64,000 bases of DNA from Superficieibacter sp. HKU1 (GTDB lineage Bacteria > Pseudomonadota > Gammaproteobacteria > Enterobacterales > Enterobacteriaceae). A model generated the notes under the pieces. The model was not told the origin of the DNA, did no database searches, and worked only from the letters and a program-made list of their open reading frames with translations. Shown here piece after piece: positions 16,868 to 25,190 of the stretch. The stretch spans positions 2,418,001 to 2,482,000 of the forward strand of contig NZ_CP119754.1 in the NCBI RefSeq assembly GCF_029319185.1, read 5' to 3'. The position numbers and the translations under genes are program-made. Position 1 is the first letter of the stretch, and each line of letters opens with the position of its first letter.

Positions 16868-17911
16868 TTATGCCAGATTCAACGTGGCACGTTGTTTCGA
16901 GGATTCGATCCCGCGTTCAATCAGCTCCATAATCTGAATGGCCTGGCTTGCGGGAACCGGATTCTCACCGTGACCGTTCAGCGCATCACGGATAGCGGCA
17001 TAGTAAGCCGGGTAGTTACCCGGACTGGTCAGCAGCGGCGCTTCTTCAACACGATCTTCTCCCACTGCCTGCGTCAGTACGCCGTCACGCATATCATAGC
17101 CCCAGTCTTCCTGCGGCAGACGCTCCCCGTTTTTCAACCGCTCTTCCTGCGGATCGAGACCGTACTTGATGTAACTGCCGCGCGAACCGTGGATGATAAA
17201 CCGTGCGGTCTCCGCAGCGGCCAGCAGCGTACCGTGCAGCACCACGCGCCGCTGCGGGTAACTGAGGATGGCATGAAAATAATCTGTGGACTGGGCACCC
17301 GGGCGAAGCTGCGCTAAATCGACGGTCATACTGACCGGCAATCCAAATAAATTGACGGCTTGATCCAGCAGATGCGGCCCCAGGTCATACCAGATACCGC
17401 TGCCCGGTCCACCCTGTTCACGCCAGCGGTTGCGCACCTGCGGACGATAACGATCAAAATGAGATTCAAACCACGCCACTTCGCCCAGCGTACCTTCTGC
17501 GAGCAGCGCTTTAACGGTCAGGAAATCACTGTCCCAGCGACGGTTATGAAACACAGACAGCAGACGTCCCAGGCTTTTTGCCAACGTATCCAGCTCCCGC
17601 GCTTGTGACAACGTCACGGTGAAAGGCTTATCTACGACCACATGTTTCCCGGCTTCCAGCGCCGCTTTTGCCAGCGGAAAGTGGGTATCATTAGGCGTAG
17701 GGATCACAACCAAATCAATAGAGGGATCGTTGAACAGGTGCTTCGGCTCGGAAACAACCTTTACGCCAGGCCAGTCGGCTTTAACTTTAGCTTCATCACT
17801 GCTGGAGATAACCGCCAGTTCTAGTCCCGGCGTGCCGTCAATGAGCGGTGCATGAAATGTTTTACTGGCATAACCGTAACCAATTAATCCAACGCGTAAA
17901 CTGTCACTCAT
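16868..17911 (-). CDS. ydgJ: Gfo/Idh/MocA-family oxidoreductase YdgJ
   Basis: NAD(P)-dependent sugar or polyol dehydrogenase-like protein of 347 residues (E. coli 346); the substrate is unknown. The N-terminus has the Rossmann motif GLIGYGYASKTFHAPL, and the centre has the family EKP-like catalytic motif as VVVDKPFTVT. The C-terminal half is the Gfo/Idh/MocA alpha/beta domain. It stands alone, convergent with add and divergent from blr, in the same position as in E. coli. Confidence 0.92.
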   Translation of the reverse strand: MSDSLRVGLIGYGYASKTFHAPLIDGTPGLELAVISSSDEAKVKADWPGVKVVSEPKHLFNDPSIDLVVIPTPNDTHFPLAKAALEAGKHVVVDKPFTVTLSQARELDTLAKSLGRLLSVFHNRRWDSDFLTVKALLAEGTLGEVAWFESHFDRYRPQVRNRWREQGGPGSGIWYDLGPHLLDQAVNLFGLPVSMTVDLAQLRPGAQSTDYFHAILSYPQRRVVLHGTLLAAAETARFIIHGSRGSYIKYGLDPQEERLKNGERLPQEDWGYDMRDGVLTQAVGEDRVEEAPLLTSPGNYPAYYAAIRDALNGHGENPVPASQAIQIMELIERGIESSKQRATLNLA

Positions 17912-18123
17912 TTTATAGCCCTCTTTTTTACCAGCCTCTATTTCACCCTATCTTTCCTGCCGCCACAACACATTAATAACATCAACCAACCTCCGAATTT
18001 TCATCAGAGTTACTGAAAAATAACCTCGCAACACCGTGACATAAATTAAATAAGGTCAGTGACTTGCTGACCTCATACCTGCCAGCTAGCATTTACCGAC
18101 ATTTTCAATTAGGTTTATAAAGA

Positions 18124-18261
18124 ATGTCCTCTTCTTTTTCACGCATCCTGCAAATGGCTGGTTGGGCTATTGTCGGCCTCACGGTCCTGTTACTTATCGC
18201 CGCCAATCATATCGACCGCTACGAACCACCTCAGACCGATACTCCGGCGCTGCATAAATAA
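18124..18261 (+). CDS. blr: Small membrane protein Blr (divisome-associated)
   Basis: A 45-codon gene encoding one transmembrane helix (about residues 12-27, AGWAIVGLTVLLLIAA) and a polar tail, HIDRYEPPQ. The tail and the GW before the helix match E. coli Blr (41 residues), which interacts with divisome proteins and affects beta-lactam sensitivity. The N-terminus MSSSFSRIL is about four residues longer and unlike the E. coli one; an internal ATG at 18154 is an alternative start. The ribosome site is weak. Position after ydgJ agrees with the E. coli order. Confidence 0.85.
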   Translation: MSSSFSRILQMAGWAIVGLTVLLLIAANHIDRYEPPQTDTPALHK

Positions 18262-18294
18262 ACTCGCCGTGGAAAGTGATCCGGCTCGCAATGC

Positions 18295-18321
18295 TGCAAC
18301 CGGTTTCTGAAACCGGTTGCA
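18295..18321. promoter_or_regulatory. 27-bp palindromic operator before the GH1 gene
   Basis: Two 13-base arms, TGCAACCGGTTTC and GAAACCGGTTGCA, form a perfect palindrome with a single central base. Each arm contains the self-complementary AACCGGTT typical of LacI-family operators such as the AscG site TGAAACCGGTTTCA. A possible promoter overlaps it: TTGCAT (18317-18322), 18 bases, TACACT (18341-18346). A bound repressor would cover the -35 box. Confidence 0.65.
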
Positions 18322-18373
18322 TACCGTTAACGACTGTTCTTACACTGTTGTTTTTTGCGAACAGGAGATAAGC

Positions 18374-19774
18374 ATGGCTGCTTTTCCGAACAATTTTCTG
18401 TGGGGCGCGGCGACGGCGGCGTACCAGGTTGAAGGTGCACATGATAAAGACGGCAAAGGCCCGTCTATCTGGGACATCTTTTCACATCAACCCGGTACAA
18501 CCTACCAGAATACCAATGGTGATATTGCGGTTGATCACTACCATCGTTTTCGCGAGGATGTGGCGTTAATGGCGGAGATGGGGCTGCAAAGCTACCGTTT
18601 TTCCGTATCCTGGCCGCGCCTGCTGCCTGACGGGCGTGGCGAAATTAATGAAGCCGGGGTGAAATTCTACAGCGATCTGATCGATGAACTACTGGCGCAT
18701 AATATCGAGCCTATGCTGACGCTTTACCACTGGGATCTTCCTCAGGCCCTGCAGGATGAGGGCGGCTGGGAATCCCGCGCCACGGCGGAGGCCTTTGTTG
18801 AATATGCGCGTCTGTGTTACGAGCGCTTTGGCGACAGAGTTAAGCTGTGGGCCACGTTCAATGAAACGATAGTATTTATCGGCCATGGCTACATCACCGG
18901 CAGTCATCCCCCTTCCGTTAACGATCCCGCCCGCGCAATTCAGGCCTGTCACCACGTTTTTATTGCTCACGCTATGGCGGTGCGTGCTTTTCGCGAAAGC
19001 GGCATTAGTGGTGAAATCGGCTTCGTTAATGTCCTTCAGCCGCATACTCCATTAACGCAAAGCCCTGAAGACATTGCCGCCACCGAATTGGCCGATGCCA
19101 TTCATACGCACTGGTTTTACGATCCAATCCTTAAAGGCGCTTATCCCGACGAACTGCTTCGGCAGACCCGGCAGCTGTGGGGCGTACCACAATGCGCCCC
19201 TGACGATATGGCGCTACTGCGTGATAATCGCTGCGATTTTATTGGTCTTAATTATTATCGGCGCGAAACCGTGGCGGCGAATCCGTATGAAACACGTACG
19301 CAGGCGAATCACAGCGGTGAACGCCAGAGCGGCGGCGAGTTTGGCTTTAAAGGCCTGTTTAAATTCGTGCGTAATCCTGAAGGTGTTTATACCGACTGGG
19401 ACTGGGAGATCTGGCCGCAGGGATTAACCGACGGCATTATGATGATAAAAGCACGCTATGGCGATATTCCGATTTATATTACCGAAAATGGTTTGGGCGC
19501 AAAAGACCCTGTCGTTGACGGTGAGGTGGTCGATGATCCGCGTATTGACTATCTGCGTATGCATATTGATGCCCTGGAAAAGGCCATCAAAGCAGGTGCC
19601 GACGTTCGCGGTTATTATCCGTGGTCTTTTATCGATTTGTTGAGCTGGTTAAACGGTTATAAAAAGCAGTATGGCTTTGTTTATGTCGATCATAACCAGA
19701 ATTTAGCACGTAAACGCAAAAAGAGTTACTACTGGTATCAGAACGTGATTGCCAGCCGCGGCGAACAGCGTTAA
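18374..19774 (+). CDS. GH1 6-phospho-beta-glycosidase-like enzyme
   Basis: Glycoside hydrolase family 1 enzyme of 466 residues with a full-length (beta/alpha)8 barrel. The acid/base is E164 in ATFNET (usually NEP) and the nucleophile is E371 in ITENGLG. S424, K431 and Y433 in SWLNGYKKQY fit the S-K-Y triad that binds the sugar phosphate in 6-phospho-beta-glycosidases. W425 is in the place of the tryptophan found in LacG-type 6-phospho-beta-galactosidases. So the likely reaction is hydrolysis of a phosphorylated beta-disaccharide delivered by a PTS, but no cognate permease or regulator is adjacent. I chose ATG 18374 because AGGAG lies 6 bases upstream. The gene lies between blr and cnu, where I recall no gene in E. 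coli, and has its own operator and terminator: a self-contained insertion. A plain beta-glucosidase is the alternative. Confidence 0.85.
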   Translation: MAAFPNNFLWGAATAAYQVEGAHDKDGKGPSIWDIFSHQPGTTYQNTNGDIAVDHYHRFREDVALMAEMGLQSYRFSVSWPRLLPDGRGEINEAGVKFYSDLIDELLAHNIEPMLTLYHWDLPQALQDEGGWESRATAEAFVEYARLCYERFGDRVKLWATFNETIVFIGHGYITGSHPPSVNDPARAIQACHHVFIAHAMAVRAFRESGISGEIGFVNVLQPHTPLTQSPEDIAATELADAIHTHWFYDPILKGAYPDELLRQTRQLWGVPQCAPDDMALLRDNRCDFIGLNYYRRETVAANPYETRTQANHSGERQSGGEFGFKGLFKFVRNPEGVYTDWDWEIWPQGLTDGIMMIKARYGDIPIYITENGLGAKDPVVDGEVVDDPRIDYLRMHIDALEKAIKAGADVRGYYPWSFIDLLSWLNGYKKQYGFVYVDHNQNLARKRKKSYYWYQNVIASRGEQR

Positions 19775-19782
19775 TCTTCTCT

Positions 19783-19808
19783 TAGCAGGTGCCTTTCGGC
19801 ACCTGCTA
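19783..19808 (+). terminator. Hairpin terminator of the GH1 gene
   Basis: TAGCAGGTGCC pairs perfectly with GGCACCTGCTA around TTTC, 9 bases after the stop. It is strong, but only a mixed TGTC tail follows. From here to 20038 I see only the cnu promoter region. Confidence 0.65.
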
Positions 19809-20038
19809 TGTCTGATGGATATGCTTTACATCCCTTTTAAGTAAATCAGAAATTATTCGTGTCCTTGCCTTTACCTTGTATTTTTTAAATACTGTCAGCG
19901 GCATTCAGCCAGGGAAAGCGTTGCTTCCAGGATGGGTGGTAAGCGGAGTACGGGTAAAAGCACGAGCAATGATGCATATCCTGATGTGATAAGTCTAAAT
20001 TCATATAATTATTCTCATTATAAATGGACCCATTTAAT

Positions 20039-20254
20039 ATGACCGTTCAGGACTATTTATTAAAATTTCGTAAAATCAGTTCCCTTGAAAGCCTGGAAAA
20101 ATTGTTTGACCATCTCAACTATAACCTGACCGATGAGACCGAAATCATCAATATGTACAGGGCTGCCGACCACCGTCGTGCTGAACTGGTGTCAGGCGGT
20201 AAATTGTTCGATATTGGCCAGGTTCCGAAGACCGTCTGGCGTTACGTGCAATAA
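20039..20254 (+). CDS. cnu: Hha/YmoA-family nucleoid modulator Cnu (YdgT)
   Basis: A 71-residue paralogue of Hha. It binds H-NS and StpA and alters their silencing, and in E. coli it was found as an oriC-binding factor. The whole protein is the all-helical Hha domain (DYLLKFRKISSLESLEKL ... MYRAADHRRAELVSGG). I chose ATG 20039, giving MTVQDYLLKF; an earlier in-frame ATG at 20024 would add five unsupported residues. In Salmonella the orthologue helps repress SPI-2, which is absent from the window. The gene lies just before ydgK-rsx. Confidence 0.96.
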   Translation: MTVQDYLLKFRKISSLESLEKLFDHLNYNLTDETEIINMYRAADHRRAELVSGGKLFDIGQVPKTVWRYVQ

Positions 20255-20267
20255 AGTCTGTAAATAG

Positions 20268-20322
20268 TAGCGCCAGTTGTTTTATACTTCCCGCCCGGTC
20301 GTAGACCTCTTATCTGGCGCTA
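20268..20322. promoter_or_regulatory. Inverted repeat spanning the promoter region before ydgK
   Basis: TAGCGCCAG (20268-20276) and CTGGCGCTA (20314-20322) are perfect 9-bp inverted arms. A TATACT -10-like hexamer at 20283-20288 lies between them. The arms could loop around the promoter of ydgK or form the closing stem of a leader; the function is unknown. Confidence 0.35.
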
Positions 20323-20337
20323 ATTTCTGGAGTGGGC

Positions 20338-20778
20338 ATGTCTGTAAAATCCGGTGAACGTATTGGCGGCTGGCTGCTGGCACCCTTAGCCTGGCTGTTG
20401 CTGGCCTTATTGAGCACGTCGCTGTCGTTGTTGATTTATGCGGGCGCGCTACTGACACCAGATATGCTGTCTTCGCTGAAGACGCAAAGCAGTAGCTATG
20501 TCGCCCTGTGGGCTATCTCCTGCGCGTTCGCCGCTGCCATGTGGTATTATACGCTGTGGTTAACCATTGCCTTTTTTAAACGGCGTAAAGCGGTGCCGAA
20601 GCACTATATTGTCTGGCTGCTCATCTCCGTCGTGCTGGCGATCAAAGCCTTTGCTTTTTCACCGGTTTCCGACGCGCTGGCAATCAGGCAACTGCTGTTT
20701 CCTCTTCTTGCGGCTGCGCTACTGGCCCCCTATTTCAGACGATCGCAGCGGGTTAAAAGCACTTTCGTCAATCTGTAA
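20338..20778 (+). CDS. ydgK: DUF2569 inner membrane protein YdgK
   Basis: A 146-residue membrane protein of the DUF2569 family with about four helices, beginning with the conserved RIGGWLLAPLAWLLL. Its function is unknown. I chose ATG 20338, giving MSVKSGERIGG; the preceding in-frame GTG has no support. In E. coli it sits directly before rsxA and may be co-transcribed with it. The gap here is 77 bases with no strong terminator. Confidence 0.88.
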   Translation: MSVKSGERIGGWLLAPLAWLLLALLSTSLSLLIYAGALLTPDMLSSLKTQSSSYVALWAISCAFAAAMWYYTLWLTIAFFKRRKAVPKHYIVWLLISVVLAIKAFAFSPVSDALAIRQLLFPLLAAALLAPYFRRSQRVKSTFVNL

Positions 20779-20855
20779 TAACCCTACAGTTATCCTGTTG
20801 TCGCATGGTCTGGTTTGACCGATAATAGACGGCTTTTTTTGTTTCAGGTCGAATA

Positions 20856-21437
20856 ATGACTGACTATTTATTACTCTTTGTTGGAACAGTCCTGGTAAAC
20901 AACTTCGTCCTGGTGAAGTTTCTGGGCCTGTGCCCCTTTATGGGGGTCTCTAAAAAGCTGGAAACAGCGATGGGTATGGGTCTGGCCACCACGTTTGTGA
21001 TGACGCTGGCGTCTGTCTGCGCGTGGCTGATTGATAACTGGATCCTCATTCCACTGAATTTAGTCTATTTACGCACTCTGGCCTTTATCCTGGTCATTGC
21101 CGTGGTTGTGCAGTTTACCGAGATGGTGGTGCGCAAAACCAGTCCGGCGCTGTATCGCCTGCTGGGCATATTTCTGCCGCTGATCACCACTAACTGTGCG
21201 GTACTCGGCGTAGCCCTGTTGAATATTAACCTCGGGCATAACTTTCTTCAGTCAGCGCTGTACGGCTTTTCGGCCGCGGCGGGTTTCTCACTGGTAATGG
21301 TTCTGTTCGCCGCCATCCGTGAGCGTCTAGCGGTGGCCGACGTACCCGCGCCGTTTCGTGGTAACGCCATCGCTCTGATTACCGCAGGGCTGATGTCACT
21401 GGCCTTCATGGGCTTTAGCGGTCTGGTGAAACTGTGA
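20856..21437 (+). CDS. rsxA: RsxA, membrane subunit of the SoxR-reducing complex
   Basis: Integral membrane subunit (193 residues, six helices) of the Rsx complex, homologous to RnfA and related to NqrE. The complex uses NADH electrons and an ion gradient to reduce the [2Fe-2S] cluster of SoxR and so switch off the SoxS response. Family segments include VLVKFLGLCPF and PLITTNCAVLGVALL, which hold the conserved cysteines proposed to bind a shared iron centre with RsxE. It is the first of six coupled genes; its stop overlaps the rsxB start by one base. Confidence 0.96.
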   Translation: MTDYLLLFVGTVLVNNFVLVKFLGLCPFMGVSKKLETAMGMGLATTFVMTLASVCAWLIDNWILIPLNLVYLRTLAFILVIAVVVQFTEMVVRKTSPALYRLLGIFLPLITTNCAVLGVALLNINLGHNFLQSALYGFSAAAGFSLVMVLFAAIRERLAVADVPAPFRGNAIALITAGLMSLAFMGFSGLVKL

Positions 21438-22015
21438 TGACGGCAATCTGGATAGCCATAGCGGCACTCGGCATTCTCGGGCTGATTTTTGGCATTATAT
21501 TGGGCTACGCCTCCCGCCGCTTTGCGGTCGAGGAAGATCCGATTGTTGAAAAAATTGATGCCATTTTACCGCAAAGCCAGTGCGGACAGTGTGGCTTTCC
21601 CGGCTGTCGCCCCTACGCTGAAGCGGTAGGCCGCAACGGTGAGAACATTAATAAATGTGCGCCCGGTGGCGAAGCGGTGATGCTAAAAATAGCCACCTTG
21701 CTTAACGTTGATCCTCAGCCGATAGAAGGCGATGCCCAAACGCTTGAGCCGGTTCGAATGCTGGCAGTTATCGATGAAGAGAATTGCATTGGCTGTACTA
21801 AATGCATTCAGGCCTGCCCGGTAGATGCCATTATTGGGGCAACCCGTGCAATGCATACCGTGATGAACGACCTGTGTACCGGCTGTAATCTGTGTGTGGA
21901 TCCCTGCCCGACGCGGTGTATTACCCTGCAACCGGCAGCCACCACCACTGAAAACTGGAAATGGGATTTACAGACCATCCCCGTCCGTATCATTCCTGTG
22001 GAACACCATGTTTAA
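21437..22015 (+). CDS. rsxB: RsxB, iron-sulfur subunit of the SoxR-reducing complex
   Basis: Ferredoxin-like subunit, 192 residues, held to the membrane by an N-terminal helix (about residues 4-24). A 4Fe-4S domain with CGQCGFPGC follows at about 49-57. Two ferredoxin-type clusters come after it (CIGCTKCIQACP and CTGCNLCVDPCP). I chose ATG 21437, which overlaps the rsxA stop in TGATG, instead of the GTG 3 bases before. It overlaps rsxC by 8 bases, so translation is probably coupled. Confidence 0.96.
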   Translation: MTAIWIAIAALGILGLIFGIILGYASRRFAVEEDPIVEKIDAILPQSQCGQCGFPGCRPYAEAVGRNGENINKCAPGGEAVMLKIATLLNVDPQPIEGDAQTLEPVRMLAVIDEENCIGCTKCIQACPVDAIIGATRAMHTVMNDLCTGCNLCVDPCPTRCITLQPAATTTENWKWDLQTIPVRIIPVEHHV

Positions 22016-24128
22016 ACTATTTTCTGCCTTCAGAAAGGACAAGATCTGGGATTTCAACGGCGGCATCCATCCGCCGGAAATGAAAACGCAGTCCAGCCTG
22101 ACGCCGCTGCGGCACGTGCCGCTGGCGCAGCGCTTTGTTATTCCACTGAAGCAGCACATTGGTGCTGAGGGTGAGCTGTGCGTAAAGGCAGGCGATTATG
22201 TCCTGCGTGGCCAGCCGTTGACCCGTGGCTGGGGACGCATGCTGCCTGTACATGCGCCCACGTCTGGTGTGGTGACGGCGATTGCCCCCCACTCTACCGC
22301 GCACCCTTCCGCGCTGGCTGAATTAAGCGTCATAATCGACGCCGACGGCGAAGACCGCTGGATAGAGCGTGACGGCTGGCAAGACTATCACCATAAAAGT
22401 CGTGATGAACTGATTGAGCGTATTCATCAATACGGCGTGGCGGGTTTAGGCGGTGCTGGTTTCCCTACCGGCAGCAAACTGCGCGGCGGCGGCGATAAAA
22501 TCGAAACGCTGATCGTTAATGCGGCCGAGTGCGAACCGTATATTACCGCTGACGATCGGCTGATGCAGGAGTGCGCCGCCCAGATCATCGACGGCGTGCG
22601 TATCCTCGCGCATATTTTACAACCCCGGCAGGTGCTGATCGGCATTGAAGATAACAAGCCGCAGGCAATTTCTATGCTGCGTGCGGTGCTGGCAGATGCG
22701 CACGATATTTCTCTGCGGGTGGTTCCAACCAAATACCCGTCCGGGGGAGCTAAGCAGCTTACGCAACTCCTGACCGGCAAGCAGGTGCCGCACGGCGGAC
22801 GTTCATCAGATATTGGCGTGTTAATGCAAAACGTCGGTACTGCCTATGCAATTAAGCGGGCGGTTATCGACGGCGAGCCACTGACAGAGCGTGTGGTCAC
22901 GTTGACCGGAGAAGCCGTTGCCAGGCCGGGTAATGTCTGGGCGCGACTGGGTACCCCAGTGCGTCATTTACTGGAATTCGCTGGCTTTTGCCCATCTTCC
23001 GACCAGATGGTCATTATGGGGGGGCCCCTGATGGGCTTTACCCTGCCGTGGCTGGATGTACCGGTGGTTAAAATTACCAACTGCCTGCTGGCTCCCTCCA
23101 TCAGTGAAATGGGTGAGCAGCAGGAAGAAAAAGGCTGCATCCGCTGTAGCGCCTGCGCCGATGCCTGTCCTGCCGATCTTCTGCCGCAACAGTTGTACTG
23201 GTTCAGTAAAGGTCAGCAGCATGATAAGGCTACGGCGCATAATCTTCAGGATTGTATTGAATGCGGTGCCTGTGCCTGGGTTTGCCCCAGTAATATCCCG
23301 CTGGTGCAGTATTTCCGTCAGGAAAAAGCCGAAATTTACGCTATCAGCCTTGAGGACAAACGGGCGGCTGATGCAAAAGCTCGCTTTGAAGCGCGTCAGG
23401 CGCGCCTTGAGCGCGAAAAAGCCGCGCGTCAGGAGCGTCATAAGCGCTCGGCCATACAGCCTGCCGCGCAGGATCAGGATGCGATTCAGGCGGCTATTGC
23501 CAGGGTACGGGAAAAACAGCAGGCAGCAGGTCAACCGGTCGTCGTCCAGGCTGGAGAAACGCCGGATAACCGCGAGATAATTGCCGCACGTGAGGCCCGC
23601 AAAGCGCAGGCTCGCGCGCACAAAGCGGAAAAAATTCAGCAGACGGATAACGCTTCAGAGGCTTCCGATCCGCGCAAAGCCGCCGTCGAAGCGGCGATTG
23701 CCCGCGCGAAGGCCCGTAAAGCAGAACAGCAGACGCAAAGTGACGCGGTTTCGGAGCCTGTCGATCCGCGCAAAGCCGCCGTCGAAGCGGCGATTGCCCG
23801 CGCGAAGGCCCGTAAAGCAGAACAGCAGACGCAAAGTGACGCGGTTTCTGAACCGGTCGACCCGCGTAAAGCTGCCGTCGAAGCGGCGATTGCCCGCGCG
23901 AAGGCCCGTAAAGCAGAGCAGCAGATGCAAAGTGACACGGTTTCTGAACCGGTCGACCCGCGCAAAGCTGCCGTCGAAGCGGCGATTGCCCGCGCGAAGG
24001 CCCGCAAGCTTCAGCAGCAGGCCAGTGACCCCGCGCCCGGGGACGATCCGCGTAAAGCAGCGGTCGCAGCCGCAATTGCCCGCGTTCAGGCACGAAAATC
24101 AGCACAGCAGGCCGTTAACGAGGATTAA
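22008..24128 (+). CDS. rsxC: RsxC, NADH-oxidising subunit with repeat tail
   Basis: Peripheral subunit (706 residues) homologous to RnfC and NqrA/NuoF, expected to bind FMN and NADH. It has the glycine-rich GVAGLGGAGFPTG motif, two 4Fe-4S motifs (CIRCSACADACP and CIECGACAWVCP, about residues 377-425), and a long helical Ala/Lys/Gln-rich C-terminal extension. That extension ends in four and a half 32-residue repeats beginning DPRKAAVEAAIARAKARK. I chose ATG 22008 (MFKLFSAFRKDKIW), which overlaps rsxB as in E. coli. E. coli RsxC has the same kind of repeats, and their number varies between strains. The tail's role is unknown. Confidence 0.96.
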   Translation: MFKLFSAFRKDKIWDFNGGIHPPEMKTQSSLTPLRHVPLAQRFVIPLKQHIGAEGELCVKAGDYVLRGQPLTRGWGRMLPVHAPTSGVVTAIAPHSTAHPSALAELSVIIDADGEDRWIERDGWQDYHHKSRDELIERIHQYGVAGLGGAGFPTGSKLRGGGDKIETLIVNAAECEPYITADDRLMQECAAQIIDGVRILAHILQPRQVLIGIEDNKPQAISMLRAVLADAHDISLRVVPTKYPSGGAKQLTQLLTGKQVPHGGRSSDIGVLMQNVGTAYAIKRAVIDGEPLTERVVTLTGEAVARPGNVWARLGTPVRHLLEFAGFCPSSDQMVIMGGPLMGFTLPWLDVPVVKITNCLLAPSISEMGEQQEEKGCIRCSACADACPADLLPQQLYWFSKGQQHDKATAHNLQDCIECGACAWVCPSNIPLVQYFRQEKAEIYAISLEDKRAADAKARFEARQARLEREKAARQERHKRSAIQPAAQDQDAIQAAIARVREKQQAAGQPVVVQAGETPDNREIIAAREARKAQARAHKAEKIQQTDNASEASDPRKAAVEAAIARAKARKAEQQTQSDAVSEPVDPRKAAVEAAIARAKARKAEQQTQSDAVSEPVDPRKAAVEAAIARAKARKAEQQMQSDTVSEPVDPRKAAVEAAIARAKARKLQQQASDPAPGDDPRKAAVAAAIARVQARKSAQQAVNED
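23667..24080 (+). repeat. 96-bp tandem repeats in rsxC
   Basis: Copies start at 23667, 23763, 23859 and 23955, exactly 96 bases apart and nearly identical. A shortened, diverged fifth copy starts at 24045. Each encodes DPRKAAVEAAIARAKARK followed by a Q/S/E-rich linker. The near-identity at the DNA level, including synonymous positions, points to recent duplication or gene conversion. Confidence 0.95.
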
Positions 24129-25181
24129 ATGGTTTTCAGAATTGCAAGTTCTCCCTATACCCATAATCAGCGCCAGACATCCCGTATTATGATGCTGGTG
24201 CTGCTGGCAACCCTGCCGGGTATCGCCACGCAGCTTTGTTTTTTTGGCTGGGGAACGTTAATACAGCTGATCCTCGCCAGTGTGTCAGCCTGGGGCGCAG
24301 AAGCCATCGTACTTAAATTGCGTAAGCAATCTGTCGGCAGCATTCTGACTGATAATTCGGCGTGGCTGACCGGCGTGTTACTGGCTATCAGCATCCCCCC
24401 GCTTGCGCCATGGTGGATGGTGGTACTGGGCACCGTTTTTGCGATCATCATCGCTAAACAGCTTTATGGTGGCCTCGGACATAACCCGTTTAACCCGGCA
24501 ATGATTGGTTATGTGGTTCTGCTGATTTCCTTTCCGGTCCAGATGACGTCATGGTTACCGCCGCAGGACATCGCTGCCAGAACACCTGATATTGTTGAGG
24601 TGCTGCAGATCATTTTTAGCGGCCATACGGCTACGGGTACTGACATGAATGCCCTGCGTCTTGGCATCGACGGTATCAGCCAGGCGACGCCGCTGGATAC
24701 CTTTAAAACCTCGCTGCACGCCGGACGCGACGTGACGCAGATTATGCAGTCCACGATTTATCAGGGCGCGTTTGCGGGCGTTGGCTGGCAGTGGGTCAAT
24801 CTGGCATTTCTGGCCGGTGGTCTGTTTTTACTGTGGCAAAAAGCGATCCGCTGGCATATCCCGCTGAGCTTTATTGTAAGCCTTGCCGTGTGCTCTACGC
24901 TCGGCTGGCTCTTTGCCCCCGACCATCTGGCGTCACCGTCCATTCACCTGCTCTCAGGTGCGACGATGTTAGGGGCCTTCTTTATTTTAACCGACCCGGT
25001 TACCGCCTCCACAACCAATCGCGGCAGGCTGATTTTTGGTGCGCTGGCGGGGCTTCTCGTCTGGCTTATCCGCAGTTTCGGTGGTTATCCTGACGGTGTG
25101 GCGTTTGCGGTACTGCTGGCAAATATTACCGTACCGCTGATCGATTACTACACGCGTCCCCGCGTTTACGGTCATCGCTGA
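24129..25181 (+). CDS. rsxD: RsxD, membrane subunit of the SoxR-reducing complex
   Basis: A 350-residue integral membrane protein homologous to RnfD/NqrB, with about ten helices. In this family an FMN is covalently bound to a threonine in an S/T-x-A-T motif; the candidate here is ISQATPLDTF in the large loop near residue 187. The ATG follows the rsxC stop directly, with no gap. Conserved YGGLGHNPFNPAMIGY lies near residue 120. Confidence 0.95.
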   Translation: MVFRIASSPYTHNQRQTSRIMMLVLLATLPGIATQLCFFGWGTLIQLILASVSAWGAEAIVLKLRKQSVGSILTDNSAWLTGVLLAISIPPLAPWWMVVLGTVFAIIIAKQLYGGLGHNPFNPAMIGYVVLLISFPVQMTSWLPPQDIAARTPDIVEVLQIIFSGHTATGTDMNALRLGIDGISQATPLDTFKTSLHAGRDVTQIMQSTIYQGAFAGVGWQWVNLAFLAGGLFLLWQKAIRWHIPLSFIVSLAVCSTLGWLFAPDHLASPSIHLLSGATMLGAFFILTDPVTASTTNRGRLIFGALAGLLVWLIRSFGGYPDGVAFAVLLANITVPLIDYYTRPRVYGHR

Positions 25182-25190
25182 GGAAAGAAC

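Noticed and set aside
23667..24080. Regular repeats resembling a CRISPR array
   Set aside because: The units are contiguous, coding and nearly identical throughout, with no variable spacers.
23494..24105. Repetitive frames on both strands opposite and out of phase with rsxC
   Set aside because: They arise from the 96-bp repeats read in other frames; the repeat length is a multiple of three, so every frame stays open.
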